64,000 nt of DNA from Oenococcus kitaharae. GTDB lineage: Bacteria > Bacillota > Bacilli > Lactobacillales > Lactobacillaceae. A program made the position numbers and the translations under genes. The notes under the pieces were generated by a model, which ran no database searches, had not been told where the DNA came from, and saw nothing but the letters and a program-made list of their open reading frames with translations. The stretch lies in the NCBI RefSeq assembly GCF_025758695.1, contig NZ_JANJQP010000001.1:248001-312000 (forward strand), written 5' to 3'. Shown here in pieces: positions 36,231 to 45,056 of this stretch; within the stretch, counting starts at the first letter, position 1, and each line of letters starts with the position of its first letter.

Positions 36231-36891
36231 AATACAAATTGCTATTGATGGACCAGCTGGATCTGGCAAATCAACAATTGCCAAAATTATTGCATCAAAA
36301 TTTAATTACATTTATGTCGATACCGGTGCTATGTATCGCGCAGTAACGCTTTTTGCTAAATTAAATCAAATTGCGTTTGAAGACGAGGACCGCATTGCCG
36401 AATTAGTGGGCACAATCTCCTTAACTTTTGTACCAGCCGATCCAGTTCAGCGAGTCATCTTAGATGGCAGGGATGTCACAGCAGACATCCGGTCAGAAGA
36501 GATTACAAATAATGTTTCACTTGTCTCTTCGTATGCAAAAGTGCGCGAGGAGATGACCGAACGACAGCGCCAGATGAGTGAAAATGCCTCAGTTGTCATG
36601 GATGGCCGTGATATAGGAACAACTGTCCTGCCTAAGGCACAAATTAAAATTTTCTTAGTGGCTAGCGTGGATGAACGTGCAAGACGGCGTTTTAAAGAGA
36701 ATCAGGCAAAGGGCATGCCAACTAGCCTCGAGGATTTAAAACAGGAAATTATCGCACGGGATTATAAAGATTCTCATCGTTTAATCAGCCCATTAAGAAA
36801 GGCTTCAGATGCTATTGAGATTGATACAAGCACTCTGTCAATCGATCAAGTTGTCGAAAAAATTTCTCAAATTATTAAAACACGTGCATAG
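36220..36891 (+). CDS. cmk: Cytidylate kinase
   Basis: Phosphorylates CMP and dCMP. The 223-residue product has the P-loop GPAGSGKS near the N-terminus, YVDTGAMYRAVTLFA, VMDGRDIGTTVLPKA and RRRFKENQAKG. The start overlaps the LysM gene by 11 nt. In many lactic acid bacteria rpsA (ribosomal S1) follows cmk; here der follows after 27 bp. The short inverted repeat AAAACACG/CGTGTTTT over its stop codon could act as a weak terminator. Confidence 0.96.
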   Translation: MATKIQIAIDGPAGSGKSTIAKIIASKFNYIYVDTGAMYRAVTLFAKLNQIAFEDEDRIAELVGTISLTFVPADPVQRVILDGRDVTADIRSEEITNNVSLVSSYAKVREEMTERQRQMSENASVVMDGRDIGTTVLPKAQIKIFLVASVDERARRRFKENQAKGMPTSLEDLKQEIIARDYKDSHRLISPLRKASDAIEIDTSTLSIDQVVEKISQIIKTRA

Positions 36892-36918
36892 GCGCGTGTT
36901 TTCTGTATGCTTATATAG

Positions 36919-38247
36919 ATGAGTAAAAAATATACAATTGCGATCGTTGGTCGCCCTAACGTTGGCAAATCCACTCTTTTCAATCGAATCGTTGGCAGCC
37001 GAAAAGCGATCGTTAACGATATCTCTGGCGTTACCCGCGATCGTTTATACGAAAAAGCAGAGTGGAATGGTGTCCAGTTTTCGCTGATTGATACAGGCGG
37101 TATTTCTGCATCTGAAGACGTTTTTGTTCGGGAGATCAAGGAACAGGCTGAATTAGCCATTGCAGAAGCGGATGCCATTATTTTCGTTGTAGATGGCCAT
37201 AGCAGCCTGACACAGGACGATCAGCTGGTTGCCAAAATCCTTTATCGGTCTAAGCAAAAAGTTTATCTAGTTGTCAATCATCTAGATAATGCTGAACAGC
37301 ACGATTATATTTACGATTTCTATGCACTTGGTTTAGGCGATCCGTATCCTGTTTCGGCTGTCCACGGAAACGGTGTCGGCGATCTTTTGGATCAAATTAT
37401 TGATGATTTCAAGCAAAGCGATAACAGTACTACGGCGCCAACTGATGACGATGATCAAATTCGAATCGCAATTATTGGCCGGCCGAATGTTGGTAAGTCC
37501 TCTATTTTTAATGATTTAATTCAGCAGAACCGAGCGATTGTCAGCGATGTTCAAGGTACGACACGTGATGCTGTTGACGCACAGTTTCAAGATGATCAGG
37601 GTCAGCGTTTTACCATCACGGATACAGCCGGTATCAGAAAATCGGGCAAGATTATTGAAAGTACTGAAAAATATGCTGTTTTGAGAGCTCAAATGGCTGT
37701 TGAGAACGCAGACGTTATTTTAGTGGTGATTGATGCGTCTGCCGGTATTCAGGACCAAGACAAGCATATTGCCGGCTTAGCGACTGATGAAGGACGTGCC
37801 GTCATCATCGTTGTCAATAAGTGGGATGCGATCGAAAAGGATGACCATTCCATGCAGGAATTCACAGCGTCCATTCGAGAAGAATTTAAATTCTTGGATT
37901 ATGCACCGATTCTTTTCGTTTCTGCCAAAACAAAGCAGCGAATCCAACAGATTCCGGATATGGTTGTCCAAGTCGATAATAATCACAAAATGCGCATCCA
38001 ATCCTCAATTTTGAATCAGACTATTTTGGACGCCTTAGCGCTGCATCCGACACCTACTAAAAACGGTAAACGACTTCGCGTATACTATGCAACACAAGTT
38101 GCTGTTGCACCACCGACTTTTGCAATTTTTGTTAATGATCCAAAATTAATGCATTTTAGCTATGAGAGATATTTAGAAAATCAGATTCGAGAAAATTTTG
38201 ATTTTGCGGGTACACCGATTCGTTTGCGAATTCGTGCGAGAAAATGA
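36919..38247 (+). CDS. der: GTPase Der (EngA)
   Basis: Essential double-GTPase for 50S subunit assembly. The 442-residue product has two G domains with G1 motifs at about residues 11-18 (GRPNVGKS) and 186-193 (GRPNVGKS), NKWD in the second, and a C-terminal KH-like domain (LRVYYATQVAVAPPTFAIFVNDP). The first domain has VNHLD where most members have NKxD. No Shine-Dalgarno is present; TATGCT lies 7 nt upstream. Confidence 0.97.
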   Translation: MSKKYTIAIVGRPNVGKSTLFNRIVGSRKAIVNDISGVTRDRLYEKAEWNGVQFSLIDTGGISASEDVFVREIKEQAELAIAEADAIIFVVDGHSSLTQDDQLVAKILYRSKQKVYLVVNHLDNAEQHDYIYDFYALGLGDPYPVSAVHGNGVGDLLDQIIDDFKQSDNSTTAPTDDDDQIRIAIIGRPNVGKSSIFNDLIQQNRAIVSDVQGTTRDAVDAQFQDDQGQRFTITDTAGIRKSGKIIESTEKYAVLRAQMAVENADVILVVIDASAGIQDQDKHIAGLATDEGRAVIIVVNKWDAIEKDDHSMQEFTASIREEFKFLDYAPILFVSAKTKQRIQQIPDMVVQVDNNHKMRIQSSILNQTILDALALHPTPTKNGKRLRVYYATQVAVAPPTFAIFVNDPKLMHFSYERYLENQIRENFDFAGTPIRLRIRARK

Positions 38248-38326
38248 ATCGCATTTTCCTTCGTTTTCTATGACAAATTGGTTACAATTCGCGCTATGAC
38301 GGGCTTTTCAGACCGTCTCTTGATAT

Positions 38327-38356
38327 TTGACAGCTATTTTGTGTTAAATTCTTAAT
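38327..38356 (+). promoter_or_regulatory. Likely promoter of hup
   Basis: Consensus -35 TTGACA (38327-38332) and a moderate -10 CTTAAT (38351-38356) at 18 nt spacing. It would give a leader of roughly 48 nt containing ACAGGAGAAACT, a good Shine-Dalgarno. The region between der and this site holds weak AT-rich hairpins but no clear terminator. Confidence 0.45.
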
Positions 38357-38409
38357 AGTGAAATGCATGGTAGTCGTGAATTTTACTAAATTTATAAACA
38401 GGAGAAACT

Positions 38410-38685
38410 ATGGCAAATAAGCAAGAATTAGTCGATTCAGTTGCAAAAGCAACCGACCTCACTAAAAAAGATGCAACCGCTGCTGTTGATGCAGTCTTTG
38501 ATTCAATCGCAAGTTTTTTGAAACAAGGCGAAAAAGTTCAATTGATCGGCTTTGGCAATTTTGAAGTTCGTGACCGCGCTGCTCGTACAGGCCGCAACCC
38601 GCAAACTGGTGCGGAGATTAAAATTCCTGCATCAAAAGTTCCAGCTTTCAAGCCTGGTAAGGCACTGAAAGATACTGTTAAGTAA
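38410..38685 (+). CDS. hup: DNA-binding protein HU
   Basis: Abundant nucleoid-associated protein that bends DNA. The 91-residue product is full length and typical: [36 protein letters not shown] and the C-terminal [17 protein letters not shown]. Strong Shine-Dalgarno CAGGAG lies 7 nt upstream. Own promoter and terminator. Position between der and the TPR gene is conserved in Lactobacillales. Confidence 0.98.
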   Translation: MANKQELVDSVAKATDLTKKDATAAVDAVFDSIASFLKQGEKVQLIGFGNFEVRDRAARTGRNPQTGAEIKIPASKVPAFKPGKALKDTVK

Positions 38686-38691
38686 AAACTC

Positions 38692-38716
38692 AAACCAGCC
38701 GATCGGCTGGTTTTTT
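38692..38716 (+). terminator. Terminator after hup
   Basis: AAACCAGCC, a GATC loop, GGCTGGTTT (38692-38713) with a T-run; a 9-bp perfect stem beginning 7 nt after the stop. The following TPR gene starts only 17 nt beyond it. Confidence 0.92.
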
Positions 38717-38732
38717 ATTATAGAATTAATTT

Positions 38733-39977
38733 ATGACAAATTTTTCCAAACAAATTTTAGACAATATCGCAAACGCCAAGTTTGATAACCGACCGCTCAT
38801 GGAAAAAGCGCTGCAGACTGACTCGCTGGATACCTTGTCAGAGCTAACGAGCGAGCTGATTGAACAGGGTTTTACTGATGATGCACGTTTTGTTTTGGAA
38901 AATTTAAAACAAAATCACAGAGGTAACGATCAGATAAATTTAAATCTCGCAGAAATCTATATCGAAGACGGCGATGATGATCAGGCATTGACCCTGCTGG
39001 AACTGATTAATAAAAATAGTGATTTATATCTTTCAGCTCAAATTGATAAGGCGGATCTTTATGAATCAGAAGGCCTGACCGAATCCGCGGAGGGTGTTTT
39101 GTTGGATTTACAGACAACGAGCGACAATCCTTTGGTCCGTTTTGCTCTCGCGGAATTTTATGATGCCGAAGGAGAGAGCGGCAAATCGGTACAGTTATAC
39201 GATTATCTGATCAATCAAGGACAAAATCAGATTGCCGACATTAATCTACATGCGCGCTTAGCAGTGGCGCTAACTTCGAATGGTGAATTTGAAGAGGCTA
39301 TTTCTGAATTTGAAAAAATCGGTGTGAAAAATCTTTCTGCCAAAGAACTTAGCAATTTGGCCCAAGCTTATATGCAGACTAAAGAGCCCGATAAAGCAGA
39401 AGCTGTTTTAAAAGAGAATATGGAGAATGAGGAAGCAACTTTAGCTGATTATTTGAATCTCTCGGATATATATGAGCAGCGGGCAGATTATGAGCAGCAG
39501 ATTCGTATACTGCAGTTGGCCAAATCCATCGATCCATATGATCTACAGACGCGTTTTCGCTTGGCTCTGGCACAAAGCCATTTGGGGCACTTTGATGACG
39601 CCGACAAAGAGCTGTCAGAAATCATTAAAAAAGACCCCTCAAAGACGGAAGCGATCAGTTTGTTAGCAAGCAACCTACTAGAGATAAAACGATACTCAGA
39701 GGTGATTTCTCTGCTAAATCAGCATCTGGAGGACGAAGAAATCGATCAGCATTATTTTTGGTATCTTGGTATGGCCTATTTCAACACAGACCAGCAGCAG
39801 CAGGCTGAAAAAAATCTCCTCCAGGTGTCGGACTATTTTGATGATCAGGCTGGTTTTTTGAAAGATGCTTTCTTTGTATTCAGAAATACTGATTTGCAGC
39901 GTTCTCAAAAGTTTTTGGCAAAATATCTAAAACTTGTTCCTGATGATTTTGATATGGAGAATTATTTAGCCGAATGA
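38733..39977 (+). CDS. Tetratricopeptide-repeat protein
   Basis: A 414-residue soluble acidic protein of stacked helix pairs. TPR-like repeats are visible, for example ADINLHARLAVALTSNGEFEEAISEFEKI and YDLQTRFRLALAQSHLGHFDDADKELSEI. It is the conserved TPR protein found between hup and cca in Lactobacillales; function unknown, with scaffold roles likely. There is no Shine-Dalgarno; TAGAAT (38721-38726) lies 6 nt upstream, immediately after the hup terminator. It overlaps cca by 4 nt. Confidence 0.9.
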   Translation: MTNFSKQILDNIANAKFDNRPLMEKALQTDSLDTLSELTSELIEQGFTDDARFVLENLKQNHRGNDQINLNLAEIYIEDGDDDQALTLLELINKNSDLYLSAQIDKADLYESEGLTESAEGVLLDLQTTSDNPLVRFALAEFYDAEGESGKSVQLYDYLINQGQNQIADINLHARLAVALTSNGEFEEAISEFEKIGVKNLSAKELSNLAQAYMQTKEPDKAEAVLKENMENEEATLADYLNLSDIYEQRADYEQQIRILQLAKSIDPYDLQTRFRLALAQSHLGHFDDADKELSEIIKKDPSKTEAISLLASNLLEIKRYSEVISLLNQHLEDEEIDQHYFWYLGMAYFNTDQQQQAEKNLLQVSDYFDDQAGFLKDAFFVFRNTDLQRSQKFLAKYLKLVPDDFDMENYLAE

Positions 39978-41173
39978 AACTTGAATTATCAGAAAAATTC
40001 AAACGAGCTGTCCCGGTTCTCGATGAATTAGAAAAACATGGCTACCAGGCTTTTTTTGTTGGCGGATCTGTTCGAGATGCCATTTTGGGACGTCTAATCA
40101 ATGATATTGACATTACGACTGATGCGACCCCATCAGAGATGAAAGAAATCTTTAAAACGGCCGATCACTATGCGGGTGAAAAACACGGGACTGATCTTGT
40201 TTTTTTTCAGCATGAAAATTATGAAATCACGACTTTCCGAGTTGACGGTCAGTATTTGGATAATCGGCATCCAGACAAAGTCTTCTTTACTAGAAAATTA
40301 GTCGATGACCTTGCTAGACGAGATTTCACAATCAACGCATTTGCGATGAATCAGCAGGGTCAAGTGTTTGATTATTTTAACGGGCTCACCGATCTTGCAA
40401 ATCAGACAATTAAAACCGTGGGAGAAGCTGACCAGCGATTCTCGGAAGATGCGCTCCGCATTCTGAGGGCATTTCGTTTTTCCAGCCAGCTTAATTTTGC
40501 TATTGACCCGTCAACTTTGGCTGCGGCAGGGGATATGAAAGCCAATCTTCAGACGATTGCAGTCGAGCGTATATACTCAGAATTCACAAAGCTTCTTTCC
40601 GGTACCAATCCGGGCCGATCACTATCGCAAATGTTTCAAATCGGCATCGTAAATTTTCTGCCAGGCCATCAACTGCTAGAGTCGGCTCAAGGTCTGTTTA
40701 CCAACTATCCGGGCAGCGGACAGAGTGAAGATGCAGTTAATTGGGTAAAATTCATTTACCTCAGTCATTTAAAATCAAATAAATTAGCTCATTATCTCAA
40801 GCAATGGAAAATGAGCCGCCATTTGGAGACACAAATACTTGCTTCAATCAATTTTTTGTCCAAAAAAGATATTGATAATCTAGATCTCTATGAAATAGGC
40901 AAAACAATTCACATTGCACTGCGGGCGGTTCCTAGACCTGATTCTCAACAATTATTAGATCGTTTTGCGAATTTGCCCATGCACAAAGATAATGAGTTAC
41001 AGCTGGATGGTCAAGATTTGATGACTTTAAAGATTCCAAAGGGTCCAGTCTATGGGCAAATTCTTTCCGATCTGAAGAATAAAGTTCTTTTGTCCGAAAT
41101 TAAAAATACACGGGAAATTTTACTAGAAGAGGCATTACATGATTACAGCGATTTGGGCACAATCGAAAAATAA
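39974..41173 (+). CDS. cca: CCA-adding enzyme (tRNA nucleotidyltransferase)
   Basis: Adds or repairs the 3' CCA of tRNAs. The 399-residue class II enzyme has the head motif FFVGGSVRDAILG with the DID catalytic pair in INDIDITTDA, the RRDFTINAFAMN segment and EDALRILRAFRFSSQL, followed by a helical tail. It overlaps the TPR gene by 4 nt and dfrA by 35 nt at the end. Confidence 0.96.
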   Translation: MKLELSEKFKRAVPVLDELEKHGYQAFFVGGSVRDAILGRLINDIDITTDATPSEMKEIFKTADHYAGEKHGTDLVFFQHENYEITTFRVDGQYLDNRHPDKVFFTRKLVDDLARRDFTINAFAMNQQGQVFDYFNGLTDLANQTIKTVGEADQRFSEDALRILRAFRFSSQLNFAIDPSTLAAAGDMKANLQTIAVERIYSEFTKLLSGTNPGRSLSQMFQIGIVNFLPGHQLLESAQGLFTNYPGSGQSEDAVNWVKFIYLSHLKSNKLAHYLKQWKMSRHLETQILASINFLSKKDIDNLDLYEIGKTIHIALRAVPRPDSQQLLDRFANLPMHKDNELQLDGQDLMTLKIPKGPVYGQILSDLKNKVLLSEIKNTREILLEEALHDYSDLGTIEK

Positions 41174-41651
41174 CGTGATTGGCAATCAGGGAAAACTGCC
41201 TTGGTCGCTGCCGGATGATTTAAAATTCTTCAAACAGCAGACAACAGGCAAGGCAATTGTGATGGGGAGAAAAACTTTTGAGTCATTTGGTTCCAGGGCA
41301 TTGCCAAATCGTTTGAATATTATCTTGACACATAACCAAAATTTCTCTGTGGCTGATGACAAAATCAAAATTGTGCATTCTCCCAAAGAGGCTATAGAGC
41401 TTGCCAAAAAAGCAAATCTGCCTTTATATGTGATTGGTGGTGCGGCTGTTTACCAGACTTTTTTAGAACAGACTGATTGTTTGCTTGTCACTCTGGTTAA
41501 CACGGAAATTGCTGGAGATACCTTCGCGCCTCAAGTGGATCCCGAAATATTTTATTTAGCATCACAAAAGCATCATGATATTGATAACAAACATGCATAT
41601 TCTTTTGATTTTCTAACGTATTTACGGAAAGAGGCATCTGATCAAGTATAA
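41139..41651 (+). CDS. dfrA: Dihydrofolate reductase
   Basis: Reduces dihydrofolate to tetrahydrofolate; target of trimethoprim. The 170-residue product has ITAIWAQSKNNVIGNQGKLPWSLPDDL, VMGRKTFESFG, YVIGGAAVYQ and the usual C-terminal strands. The ATG at 41139 lies inside cca with AGAAGAGG upstream; the 35-nt overlap is unusually long for this window. thyA, its usual neighbour, is not here. Confidence 0.94.
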   Translation: MITAIWAQSKNNVIGNQGKLPWSLPDDLKFFKQQTTGKAIVMGRKTFESFGSRALPNRLNIILTHNQNFSVADDKIKIVHSPKEAIELAKKANLPLYVIGGAAVYQTFLEQTDCLLVTLVNTEIAGDTFAPQVDPEIFYLASQKHHDIDNKHAYSFDFLTYLRKEASDQV

Positions 41652-41659
41652 TTTTCTAT

Positions 41660-42508
41660 ATGCCAATGATTAAAATTGTGACGGATTCATCTGCTGCATT
41701 AACAGATGAAGAAATACAAAAGTACGATATCAGCGTTGTGCCGCTTCAAGTAACAATTGATGATGAAAATTATTTAGAGGGTGTTGATATTACCCGCGAA
41801 GCGTTTTTCAAAAAAATGGAGACTGAAAAAAAGCTTCCTAAGTCAAGCCAACCAGCTGTTATTAATTTTTATGATGCTTACGAAAATATTTTAAATCGCT
41901 ATCCCAGCGCTCAGATATTGAGTATTCACATGAGCCTGGGTTTATCAGGAACCGGCCAGACAGCTGCGGCCGTCGCCAAAGATTTTCCGGGGAAAGTTAC
42001 TTTTTTGGACTCGCATTCGATTGATCGCGGTTTATCATTTCAGGTTTTGACAGCCGCAAAAATGGCCGAGGAAGGCAAAACAATTTCAGAAATCGAACAG
42101 GCGCTTGCGAAGATTAAGAACCAGACACGTATTTATCTCAGCCTAGAATCGTTGAAAAATTTGATTGCCGGTGGTCGGATCAGCCGTGCCAGCGGTTTAG
42201 TCGGTTCACTTTTAAATATCAAAGTCGGAATTGAATTTATCGATGATTCCATTAAGACGATTTCTAAGGGCCGAGGTGAAAAGTCCATCAATCAGTTTTT
42301 TGACCAGGTTATTGCAGGCATGCAGAAATTGCACAAAATTTCTGAAATTGGTATTTCACACGTCGATGCTGATATTAAAGCCAGCGAAATGGCCAAACGT
42401 TTGCACAATTTGTTTCCCGACACACCGATTGTGAAAATGGGCACCGCACCAATTATTGCGACGCATACCGGTATCGGCACACTTTGCATTCTGTATTATG
42501 GTGAGTAA
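41660..42508 (+). CDS. DegV family fatty-acid-binding protein
   Basis: DegV/FakB-like protein, which presents a bound fatty acid to a FakA-type kinase. The 282-residue product has the N-terminal KIVTDSSAALTDE, SSQPA near residue 68, a central SIHMSLGLSGTGQTA and the C-terminal HTGIGTL. Start ATG at 41660; no Shine-Dalgarno, but TATAAT (41647-41652) lies 7 nt upstream, indicating leaderless transcription. It is followed directly by the GDSL gene with which it is commonly clustered. Confidence 0.9.
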   Translation: MPMIKIVTDSSAALTDEEIQKYDISVVPLQVTIDDENYLEGVDITREAFFKKMETEKKLPKSSQPAVINFYDAYENILNRYPSAQILSIHMSLGLSGTGQTAAAVAKDFPGKVTFLDSHSIDRGLSFQVLTAAKMAEEGKTISEIEQALAKIKNQTRIYLSLESLKNLIAGGRISRASGLVGSLLNIKVGIEFIDDSIKTISKGRGEKSINQFFDQVIAGMQKLHKISEIGISHVDADIKASEMAKRLHNLFPDTPIVKMGTAPIIATHTGIGTLCILYYGE

Positions 42509-43411
42509 TTGCGGCATTTTTTAAAAATTTGTCTGGCTTTCTTTTTTGGAATTTTGGTCATTACAGTGTTGGGCTTTTTTTTCGTATCCAAAAATCAGAC
42601 TGATAATTCAATACGCAGCAATGATAAGCAACATATTTTTGTCGTTTTTTTAGGTGACTCATTAACTTATGGTGTCGGCGATCAAGCTGGAGAACAAGGC
42701 TATACAGGCAGAACGATCAAATTATTGGAAAAGACTTTTCCAGAATATCGTTTCAGCTTCGAGAATTTTGGCAAACCTGGTGATCGATCAGATCAAATTT
42801 TAAAGCGCCTGAATGGTTCGGTTCAACAACAAGCAGCAGTCAAAAAAGCCGATGTGCTGGTTATGACAGTTGGTGGTAATGATTTAAGACAGCAATTTCT
42901 GCGATATGCGAATGCTGAGGACCCAAATAAACTGAGTCGAGACATTCAAAAGGGGCAGGAAAACTACGAGCAATCACTGTCTCGTTTGTTGAACCGCATC
43001 CATGATTTACGAACGCAAACGCCTTTGTTTCTATTTGGAAATTACAATCCGATCTTCGTGAATACTGCCAGCCGAAGTGATATTAATCAGGATGTTCAGG
43101 GCTATAATTCGATCAACAAAAAATTAGTTGAGTCGCAGCGGGATGGTCATTATCTCTCAGTTTTCCGGCAATTGACCTACGGTCAATATCAAAGCAGGAC
43201 ACAAATCAGGCAATTGGCTAAAGAGGACCGTATTTACAATGGGCAGTTGGCCAATCCGCTTCAGTCTGCTTTATTAAGGGGCAAAGATAAAATAAAAAAT
43301 AATTACATTTCGTCTGCTGACCATTTTCACCCAAATAACTTGGGGTACGATTATATGTCAAAGACGCTATTTAATTCGATGCGAGATTATAATCAATGGC
43401 AAAAGAAGTAA
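42509..43411 (+). CDS. Membrane-anchored GDSL esterase/lipase (YpmR-like)
   Basis: A secreted or anchored SGNH hydrolase of 300 residues. An N-terminal hydrophobic helix (about 5-28) is followed by block I VFLGDSLTYGVGD with the Ser, block III VGGNDL with the Asn and block V DHFHPNNLGY with Asp and His. The start is a TTG directly after the degV stop, with GGTGAG at the end of degV as the Shine-Dalgarno. It overlaps the ypmS-like gene by 16 nt. The substrate is unknown; the family acts on acyl esters of lipids or wall polymers. Confidence 0.88.
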   Translation: MRHFLKICLAFFFGILVITVLGFFFVSKNQTDNSIRSNDKQHIFVVFLGDSLTYGVGDQAGEQGYTGRTIKLLEKTFPEYRFSFENFGKPGDRSDQILKRLNGSVQQQAAVKKADVLVMTVGGNDLRQQFLRYANAEDPNKLSRDIQKGQENYEQSLSRLLNRIHDLRTQTPLFLFGNYNPIFVNTASRSDINQDVQGYNSINKKLVESQRDGHYLSVFRQLTYGQYQSRTQIRQLAKEDRIYNGQLANPLQSALLRGKDKIKNNYISSADHFHPNNLGYDYMSKTLFNSMRDYNQWQKK

Positions 43412-43980
43412 AAAAAAGAAGAGGTGCCTGGTTTTGGGCTTTTTGGGTCTTATTACTGACACTGCTGCTATCAATCGTACTTGTTCTAACGGCACTTTTC
43501 CGTGCCGGAGATCAAAGCGGATTTTCAAGCCAGCCGCTTACACAAAGCCAGGCTAGTTTTGATGTTGTACTGACACGGACGCAGGTCAATGCTATTTCTG
43601 CGAAATTTTTAAAAGAGCAGAAAATCAAGAATTTATCTTTAGATGTTGGTACACAGCAGGCAGACCTCTATGGCAGTGTTAAATTTTTGGGAAGCAACAT
43701 CAATGTTGGTGTTGCGTTCACTCCAAGCGTGGCAGCAGACGGCAGTATCCTTTTAAGAGCCAAAAGGCTGGTAGCTGGATCGATGCCTTTACCAATTTCT
43801 TTTGTATTGCGTTATATTGATTCAGCAGCCAATTTACCAAAGTTTGTGAACATCAATGCCACTAAGAAAACCATTAGAATTGATGTTAGCAGGATGAAGA
43901 CTGGTAAACTTTTGGCTTTCAAAGCTAAAACAATCGATTTAAAGAAGGACAAAATTATTTTTCAAGGTGATCTAAAATGA
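43396..43980 (+). CDS. ypmS: YpmS family membrane protein
   Basis: A 194-residue bitopic protein with a basic N-terminus, one membrane helix (about 12-33) and an extracytoplasmic beta-rich domain (VLTRTQVNAISAKFLKEQ..., VGVAFTPSVAADGSILLRA). This is the YpmS (DUF2140) family, whose gene commonly follows a GDSL gene of the YpmR type. Function unknown, presumably envelope-related. It overlaps both neighbours (16 nt and 4 nt). Confidence 0.85.
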   Translation: MAKEVKKRRGAWFWAFWVLLLTLLLSIVLVLTALFRAGDQSGFSSQPLTQSQASFDVVLTRTQVNAISAKFLKEQKIKNLSLDVGTQQADLYGSVKFLGSNINVGVAFTPSVAADGSILLRAKRLVAGSMPLPISFVLRYIDSAANLPKFVNINATKKTIRIDVSRMKTGKLLAFKAKTIDLKKDKIIFQGDLK

Positions 43981-44207
43981 GAAGTCGGAGTTTTTATCAA
44001 TGGTTAATGACGCAAAGAAAGCCAGAGGACGCCGATGAAGTACAGGAATTTGCCAACGCGGCTTTTTATGATACGGCTTTTCCAAAACAATCACAGGATT
44101 TTGATGAGATTTCCAAATACCTGGAAGAAAATGGCAGTTATTTGATGAGTATGCAGATTTTCGACAAAGCGTGGCATCGTTTTTTGGCATCAGAGGAGGA
44201 ATTATGA
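43977..44207 (+). CDS. YozE family small protein
   Basis: A 76-residue acidic protein of the YozE/SAM-like fold family: MRSRSFYQWLMTQRKPEDADEVQEFANAAFYD and a C-terminal Y(L/M)-rich helix with HRFLASEEEL. Function unknown. Start ATGA overlaps ypmS; its stop overlaps the rbgA start, and it contains the rbgA Shine-Dalgarno AGAGGAGG. Confidence 0.85.
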   Translation: MRSRSFYQWLMTQRKPEDADEVQEFANAAFYDTAFPKQSQDFDEISKYLEENGSYLMSMQIFDKAWHRFLASEEEL

Positions 44208-45052
44208 CACAACAAATTCAATGGTTTCCCGGTCATATGGCCAAGACGATTCGTGAAATCGGCGAACAGATGAAGCTGGTTGATTTTAGTTTGGAAATTG
44301 TTGACGCTCGTGCGCCTGAATCAACACAAAACCCTCGGATTATGGATTCAATCTCTGTTAAACCGGTTTTTTTGATTTTAAATAAGATTGACTTGGCCGA
44401 TGCTCGCCAGGTCCACAAATTCGTTGCTGCCAACAAAAACAAGTTTGCCGGCATTTTGACTACCGATGCAAAAATGGGCTTATTATCAAAAGACTTTCTT
44501 CGTCAGCTCAAAACGAATCCAATCTATGCCAAAATGGTTGAAAATAAAAAATCCGCCAGTCTAAAAGCGCTGGTTGTTGGAACACCAAACGTTGGAAAAT
44601 CCACTTTTATCAATCATTTAGCTGGCAAAAATATCGCCCGTACGGCCAACACGCCAGGCGTGACGCGTTTTCTGTATTGGATTAGAACTAAATATGATCT
44701 TGATTTTTTGGATACACCAGGTCTATTATGGCCAAAATTCGAAAATCAGGAAATTGGCACCAAAATCGGCATTCTCGGCGGTATCAAAGATACGTTATTA
44801 GCGCCGGATGATTTGGCTCTGTGGTTGATTTCTTTTATCCAGAAAAATTATCCGACTGCTATTGCGACAAGGTACAAAATCAGTCATTTTCCACTTGATA
44901 ATCCGATCGCTGCGCTCATGTCAATTACGAGTCAGCTAGGCATGCGCCAAGATTTTGAAAAAGCCAGCCTAAAAATTATTAATGATTTTCGTTCTGGCAA
45001 GTTTGGCCAAATTTCACTTGATTTTTACGGTGATGATTATATTGAGAATTGA
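44204..45052 (+). CDS. rbgA: Ribosome biogenesis GTPase RbgA (YlqF)
   Basis: Circularly permuted GTPase required for late 50S assembly (L16 incorporation). The 282-residue product shows the permuted order: IVDARAPESTQNP and LNKIDLAD (G4) first, then GTPNVGKST (G1) and DTPG (G3). N-terminus TQQIQWFPGHMAKTIREI is the family signature. I chose the ATG at 44204 with a strong Shine-Dalgarno, rejecting a TTG at 44171 inside yozE. Confidence 0.96.
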   Translation: MTQQIQWFPGHMAKTIREIGEQMKLVDFSLEIVDARAPESTQNPRIMDSISVKPVFLILNKIDLADARQVHKFVAANKNKFAGILTTDAKMGLLSKDFLRQLKTNPIYAKMVENKKSASLKALVVGTPNVGKSTFINHLAGKNIARTANTPGVTRFLYWIRTKYDLDFLDTPGLLWPKFENQEIGTKIGILGGIKDTLLAPDDLALWLISFIQKNYPTAIATRYKISHFPLDNPIAALMSITSQLGMRQDFEKASLKIINDFRSGKFGQISLDFYGDDYIEN

Positions 45053-45056
45053 GTAA

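Noticed and set aside
38293-38320. Hairpin GACGG/CCGTC between der and hup as a terminator
   Set aside because: It has no T-run after it and a large loop; it may be chance, and der may read through into hup.
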